Below, in pieces: positions 14,477-17,493 of a stretch of DNA of 17,493 nucleotides. Numbering within the stretch: the first letter of the stretch is position 1; every line of letters begins with the position of its first letter. Position numbers and translations under genes: made by a program. The DNA comes from JBBSOW01 sp038259365 (lineage in GTDB: Bacteria > Actinomycetota > Actinomycetes > Propionibacteriales > Propionibacteriaceae). Under the pieces are notes generated by a model. The model had not been told where the DNA came from, ran no database searches, and saw only the letters and a program-made list of their open reading frames with translations. The stretch is taken from positions 1 to 17,493 of the forward strand of contig JBBSOW010000061.1 in the NCBI GenBank assembly GCA_038259365.1. The letters are read 5' to 3'.

Positions 14477-14502
14477 AACGTGGCGCATTGCGCGGTTATT
14501 CC
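14477..14502 (-). promoter_or_regulatory. sigma-R/sigma-H-type promoter of trxB
   Basis: On the minus strand the sequence reads GGAAT, exactly 18 bases, then GTT, a full match to the thiol-oxidative-stress promoter consensus known for Streptomyces SigR and mycobacterial SigH, whose regulons include trxB-trxA. Transcription would start near 14470, about 35 bases before the trxB ATG. The spacer contains an 11-base palindrome, GCGCATTGCGC (14483-14493), that might also be bound by a regulator. Confidence 0.7.
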
Positions 14503-14547
14503 ACCGCGCGAGGCCATGCCAGCCTAGTGCCATGTCAGACTAAGGGC

Positions 14548-16305
14548 GTGCTCGATCTAGGCCAGGTTCCCGCGGGTTTTGCAGGATTGCGTGAGCTTCA
14601 CCGCGGGCAAACCGTCGATGAGGCCCCGATCGGACCCCTCCTCGCCTTCGTCGACGCGCGGTTGGACTGCGCCGATTTTCGCGCTCTGACGGCGGCGAAG
14701 CTGGCCCTAGATCACGCTCAGCAACTGTGCGCTTCGAGCCTCGACGCGATCGGCACCAGCCTCCGAGGCTTCAAGTACTGGTTCGACGAGCCCGGTACCG
14801 ACTCGATGTGTTACTGGTCGGAGAACCATCAGGTGATCTTTGCCACCGTGCAGTACCTGGCGGGTGGGCTGTGGCCGGCGGCGGCGTTTCCGAACGCGGG
14901 CCTGACCGGGAGCCAACACCGCGCCCGGGGGCGTCGGCGGCTGGCCCGCTGGCTGGCCGACCGTCAAACGTTCGGTTTCAGCGAGTGGCTGTCCAACGTC
15001 TACTACGAGGAGGACATCGCCGCGCTGGCCCTGCTCGTCGATCACGGCGCGCCCGACCTCGCCGCCTCGGCGAGGGGCGTGCTCGATGTGGCGATGTTAG
15101 AGTTGGCGGCCCACTCGAGCGGCGGCGTGCTGGGCGCCGCAAGCGGGCGAACCTACGAGCAGCAGAGGAAGTTTCCCGCCACCGCCCAGGTCAGCGGGAT
15201 CATGGCGCACGCCTTCGGGATCGAGCCGGCGGTCGATCTCGATTGGAGCGGGCTGTCGGCGTTGTTCTACTCCAGCAGCTACCGGCCGCCGGCCGGGCTC
15301 GTCGAGCTGGCGACCAGCCCGAAGACGTGGACCGTGAAGACCGCCCACGGGGTTGATCTCACCGAGCTGAGGGAGAGCCTCGACGACAGGACCGAGGAGG
15401 AGGCCGCGGAGTTCGCGTGGGGAATGGAGGCGTTCGTGAACCCGGAAACGGTCCGCGCGACCCGCCTGCTCATGCGTCGCCACTCCCTGAACGACAACGC
15501 CTTCCTGAGCCCGCTGCGCCTGTTGAGCACGGTGCCGGGGCCGCTGCTGCCGGCCCTGATGCGGCTGGCCAATCCGTTTGCGCAGGGGATGGCGCTGCAA
15601 CGTGCCGACGTCGTCACCTGGCGCAGCGAGTTCGGCACCCTCTCCTCGGCCCAGCGCTACCGCCCCGGTGAGTTCGGGGATCAGCAGCAGATCTGGCAGG
15701 CCACCCTGGGCGAGGTCGGCGTCTTCGCCACCCATCCGACCGGGGACCCGAAGACGTTCTCCGTGCGGAACGCGACGCCGAACGAGTGGGTCGGCAACGC
15801 GCTCAACCCCGACGTCGCGCAGCACGAGAATCTCCTCGTGGCCCGTTACGACACCCACGGCCGGCGGGGGCTGCTGGAACCTCCCCGGCGCCGTTGCTCG
15901 CACCTGTACTGGCCGATGGAGCGTTTCGACGAGTCGTTGACGGGCCGTGACTGGCTGGCGGCGCGCGTCGGCGGTGGGCTGATCGGTGTCCGGGCGGCGG
16001 CAAATCTGCGCCAGGGGGGCGAGGAAGAGCGCGTGCAGGATGGCGCAATCACCGGTTGGGCCGTCCGCCTGCAAGCCGTCGAGGGGGGCGCTGGCGAGTT
16101 GGTCCGCTTCGCCTCCCAGATCGCTGAAAGTACGCTGTTCGTCGATCGCTACGGGCTGCGCTGGTTCTCGGCGTGGGGGGCGCTGGAGCTGCCGGTCCGT
16201 GGTGCCTTCACGGTCAACGGGCGGGTGCACGGCACCCGCTATCGGCGCTCGAGCGACTTGATGGCGGACGGCTGGGCTGGTATCGAACCCGGAAACCGGG
16301 GTTGA
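14548..16305 (+). CDS. unrecognised 585-aa cytoplasmic protein, possible carbohydrate-active enzyme
   Basis: I recall similar uncharacterised bacterial proteins but no named function. The N-terminal half (about 40-350) is helical and looks like an alpha/alpha toroid. It has the motif FKYWFDEPGTDSMCYWSENHQ (75-95, with Asn93-His94) and GFSEWLSNVYYEEDIAAL (143-160). The C-terminal part (about 380-565) looks beta-rich, with QATLGEVGVFATHP and NALNPDVAQHENLLVARYD. Such a helical toroid plus beta-sandwich layout occurs in several polysaccharide lyases; Asn, His and Tyr in the motifs resemble lyase catalytic sets, but this is speculation. There is no signal peptide. The GTG at 14548 is preferred, although its AAGGG is very close. 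A TTG at 14488 in frame would overlap the trxB promoter. A GH105-type gene follows after 77 bases. Confidence 0.75.
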   Translation: MLDLGQVPAGFAGLRELHRGQTVDEAPIGPLLAFVDARLDCADFRALTAAKLALDHAQQLCASSLDAIGTSLRGFKYWFDEPGTDSMCYWSENHQVIFATVQYLAGGLWPAAAFPNAGLTGSQHRARGRRRLARWLADRQTFGFSEWLSNVYYEEDIAALALLVDHGAPDLAASARGVLDVAMLELAAHSSGGVLGAASGRTYEQQRKFPATAQVSGIMAHAFGIEPAVDLDWSGLSALFYSSSYRPPAGLVELATSPKTWTVKTAHGVDLTELRESLDDRTEEEAAEFAWGMEAFVNPETVRATRLLMRRHSLNDNAFLSPLRLLSTVPGPLLPALMRLANPFAQGMALQRADVVTWRSEFGTLSSAQRYRPGEFGDQQQIWQATLGEVGVFATHPTGDPKTFSVRNATPNEWVGNALNPDVAQHENLLVARYDTHGRRGLLEPPRRRCSHLYWPMERFDESLTGRDWLAARVGGGLIGVRAAANLRQGGEEERVQDGAITGWAVRLQAVEGGAGELVRFASQIAESTLFVDRYGLRWFSAWGALELPVRGAFTVNGRVHGTRYRRSSDLMADGWAGIEPGNRG

Positions 16306-16326
16306 CAGCTGATAATGTCTTTGACA

Positions 16327-16343
16327 GTTTTCCGGTGGAAAAC
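16327..16343. promoter_or_regulatory. 17-base perfect palindrome, possible operator
   Basis: GTTTTCC-GGT-GGAAAAC has 7-bp perfect arms around GGT. It lies in the 77-base gap before the GH105-type gene, 39 bases upstream of its start. TTGACAG occurs twice in the same gap (16302-16308 and 16321-16327). It may be an operator for a sugar-responsive repressor, or an RNA hairpin within an operon. Confidence 0.45.
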
Positions 16344-16382
16344 GTCGGCACGCCGGCGGGGGCATCTCTAAGGGGTTGACCG

Positions 16383-17435
16383 ATGAAGACAGCCATCGAA
16401 CTCGTGGAGCAGCTGTGCGATTCGATGGTGGCCGACGACCTCCAGGCTGAGCGGGTGCCGGATTGGCACTGGGGTCAGGGCCTGTTCGGGTTCGGGCTGT
16501 GTGAGCTGGGCCGCGCGGTGGGCACCAGCCATTACCTGCCGTGGCTGAGCCGCTACCTCGACCACTACGTCGAACACCCGCCGGTCATCGATCACGCCGA
16601 CCTGGCCACGCCGGGGTTGGTGAGCCTCGATACCTGGCGGTGGCTGAACCATCCCGGTTACCGCGCTCTGACCGAGCGCGTCGCGTACTACGTTCGTCAC
16701 GAACCCCGCGACGTCGGCGGGGCCGTCAACCACCTCGGCCACGCCCGGATCGCGAAGCTTTACCCGCGTTCGGTCTGGGTCGACAGCCTGATGATGTTCA
16801 GCGTGTTTCCGGCGCGCTACGGCGCGGAGCTGGCGGACAAGGAGATGCTCGACATTGCCGCCGCCCAGCCTGGCGTCTACGCGAACCTGCTGCTCGACGA
16901 GGGCACCGGGCTGTGGGCGCATTCGTGGTGGCAGCGCACCGAGCGTCCCTATCCCAACGGGCATTATTGGGCCCGCGGCAACGCGTGGGTGGTAGCCGCG
17001 CTGCCGATGATCCTCACCGAGATCGGCCGGCATCCGCAGACCGCGACGATCATTCAACTGCTGCGTCGCACGAGCGCGGCACTTCTGGCCGAGCAGCGCC
17101 CCGACGGTACCTGGGAGACGGTGCTGGGCCAGTCGCGACGCAGCTACCGCGAGCTTTCGGCGACGGCGCTCATCGCTTCGGGGTGGTTGCAGGCGTGCCG
17201 GCACGGCTGGCTGGACAAGAGCTACGCCGAGCCCGCCCGCTTGGCGCTGCACGCCGTCGTCTCCAGCCTGCAGCTCGTCGACGGCCGGTGGAAGATGCCC
17301 GAGTCGTCGGGTCCGACCATCCCGTTGCCGGGAGCCCCGGGGATGGGCTATCGCCTCGTCCGGCGGGGTAGCAATCGCCGCCACGCGGTGGCCGCCCTCA
17401 CCCTGGCTGCCGTCAACGATTGGCGGTTGGGTTAG
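16383..17435 (+). CDS. GH88/GH105-type unsaturated uronyl hydrolase (350 aa)
   Basis: Enzymes of this alpha/alpha-toroid family remove unsaturated uronic acid (rhamnogalacturonyl or glucuronyl) residues made by polysaccharide lyases, by hydrating the C4-C5 double bond. Supporting segments are WHWGQGLFGFGL (28-39), VWVDSLMMFSVFPARYG (131-147), HSWWQ (180-184), YWARGNAWVVAALP (195-208) and the C-terminal RRGSNRRHA. Asp134 is in the position expected for the catalytic acid. The length is normal for GH105, and there is no signal peptide. The ATG at 16383 has AGGGG 7 bases upstream. It is co-directional with the 585-aa unknown protein, 77 bases apart, so the two probably act on the same glycan. 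GH105 rather than GH88 is a preference, not a proof. Confidence 0.85.
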   Translation: MKTAIELVEQLCDSMVADDLQAERVPDWHWGQGLFGFGLCELGRAVGTSHYLPWLSRYLDHYVEHPPVIDHADLATPGLVSLDTWRWLNHPGYRALTERVAYYVRHEPRDVGGAVNHLGHARIAKLYPRSVWVDSLMMFSVFPARYGAELADKEMLDIAAAQPGVYANLLLDEGTGLWAHSWWQRTERPYPNGHYWARGNAWVVAALPMILTEIGRHPQTATIIQLLRRTSAALLAEQRPDGTWETVLGQSRRSYRELSATALIASGWLQACRHGWLDKSYAEPARLALHAVVSSLQLVDGRWKMPESSGPTIPLPGAPGMGYRLVRRGSNRRHAVAALTLAAVNDWRLG

Positions 17436-17461
17436 GGAGTCTGGCGCGGCTCCGGCGATCT

Positions 17462-17493
17462 ATGCCCACCCTCGACACGTTCACCGATCGCAA
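17462..17493 (+). CDS. possible start of a further gene, cut by the window end
   Basis: An ATG 26 bases after the GH105-type stop opens a frame reading MPTLDTFTDR before the window ends. There is no clear SD site before it. The position suggests a next operon member, but ten residues do not allow an identification. Confidence 0.3.
   Translation, partial: MPTLDTFTDR

Noticed and set aside
14488..14547. TTG start at 14488 for the 585-aa protein
   Set aside because: It lies inside the trxB promoter spacer, has no SD site, and adds 20 residues of poor coding character. The true start is still not fully certain because the GTG at 14548 has a cramped SD.
1..17493. CRISPR array, insertion sequence, prophage or toxin-antitoxin/defence system
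   Set aside because: No regularly spaced repeats, transposase, integrase or recognisable defence genes are present in any frame.

Overview
The window is high-GC DNA with actinobacterial features: GTG and TTG starts, SD-like AAGGAG sites, a leaderless-type promoter, a trxB-trxA pair under a sigma-R/sigma-H-type promoter, and thioredoxin with WCAPC. A propionibacterial or related actinomycete is my guess. I see no rRNA, tRNA, CRISPR array, transposase or phage gene.

Left part (1-6145, minus strand): a complete five-gene ABC importer operon of the peptide/nickel/oligosaccharide (Dpp/Opp) type runs leftwards: lipoprotein binding protein, two permeases, two ATPases. Three of the four junctions overlap by 4 bases (GTGA or ATGA). 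It is followed by two tandem hairpins (716-752), a small hypothetical gene (125-577), and a long imperfect inverted repeat at the window edge (15-87). The operon leader (6146-6402) carries a perfect 25-base direct repeat of period 28 beside the SD site, and two 10-bp palindromes further upstream.

Middle part (6403-12393): a small conserved protein (minus strand) diverges from a sigma-70 region-4-like regulator. Then on the plus strand come a 3-methyladenine DNA glycosylase I lacking most of the zinc-snap residues, a NiCoT nickel/cobalt permease that looks leaderless, an intracellular CE7 acetyl (xylan) esterase and a GH1 beta-glucosidase. The last two, without signal peptides, would deacetylate and hydrolyse imported plant-type oligosaccharides in the cytoplasm.

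Right part (12423-17493): trxB, trxA and a one-TM protein with a Cys pair form a leftward redox cluster. Diverging from trxB is an unrecognised 585-aa protein with conserved-looking WSENHQ and YYEED motifs, followed by a GH88/GH105-type unsaturated uronyl hydrolase, with a perfect 7-bp-arm palindrome between them. GH105 enzymes act on products of polysaccharide lyases, so the unknown protein may be a lyase or hydrolase feeding it. This is the best candidate here for undescribed biochemistry, but the function is inference. A further gene may begin at 17462 and run off the window.
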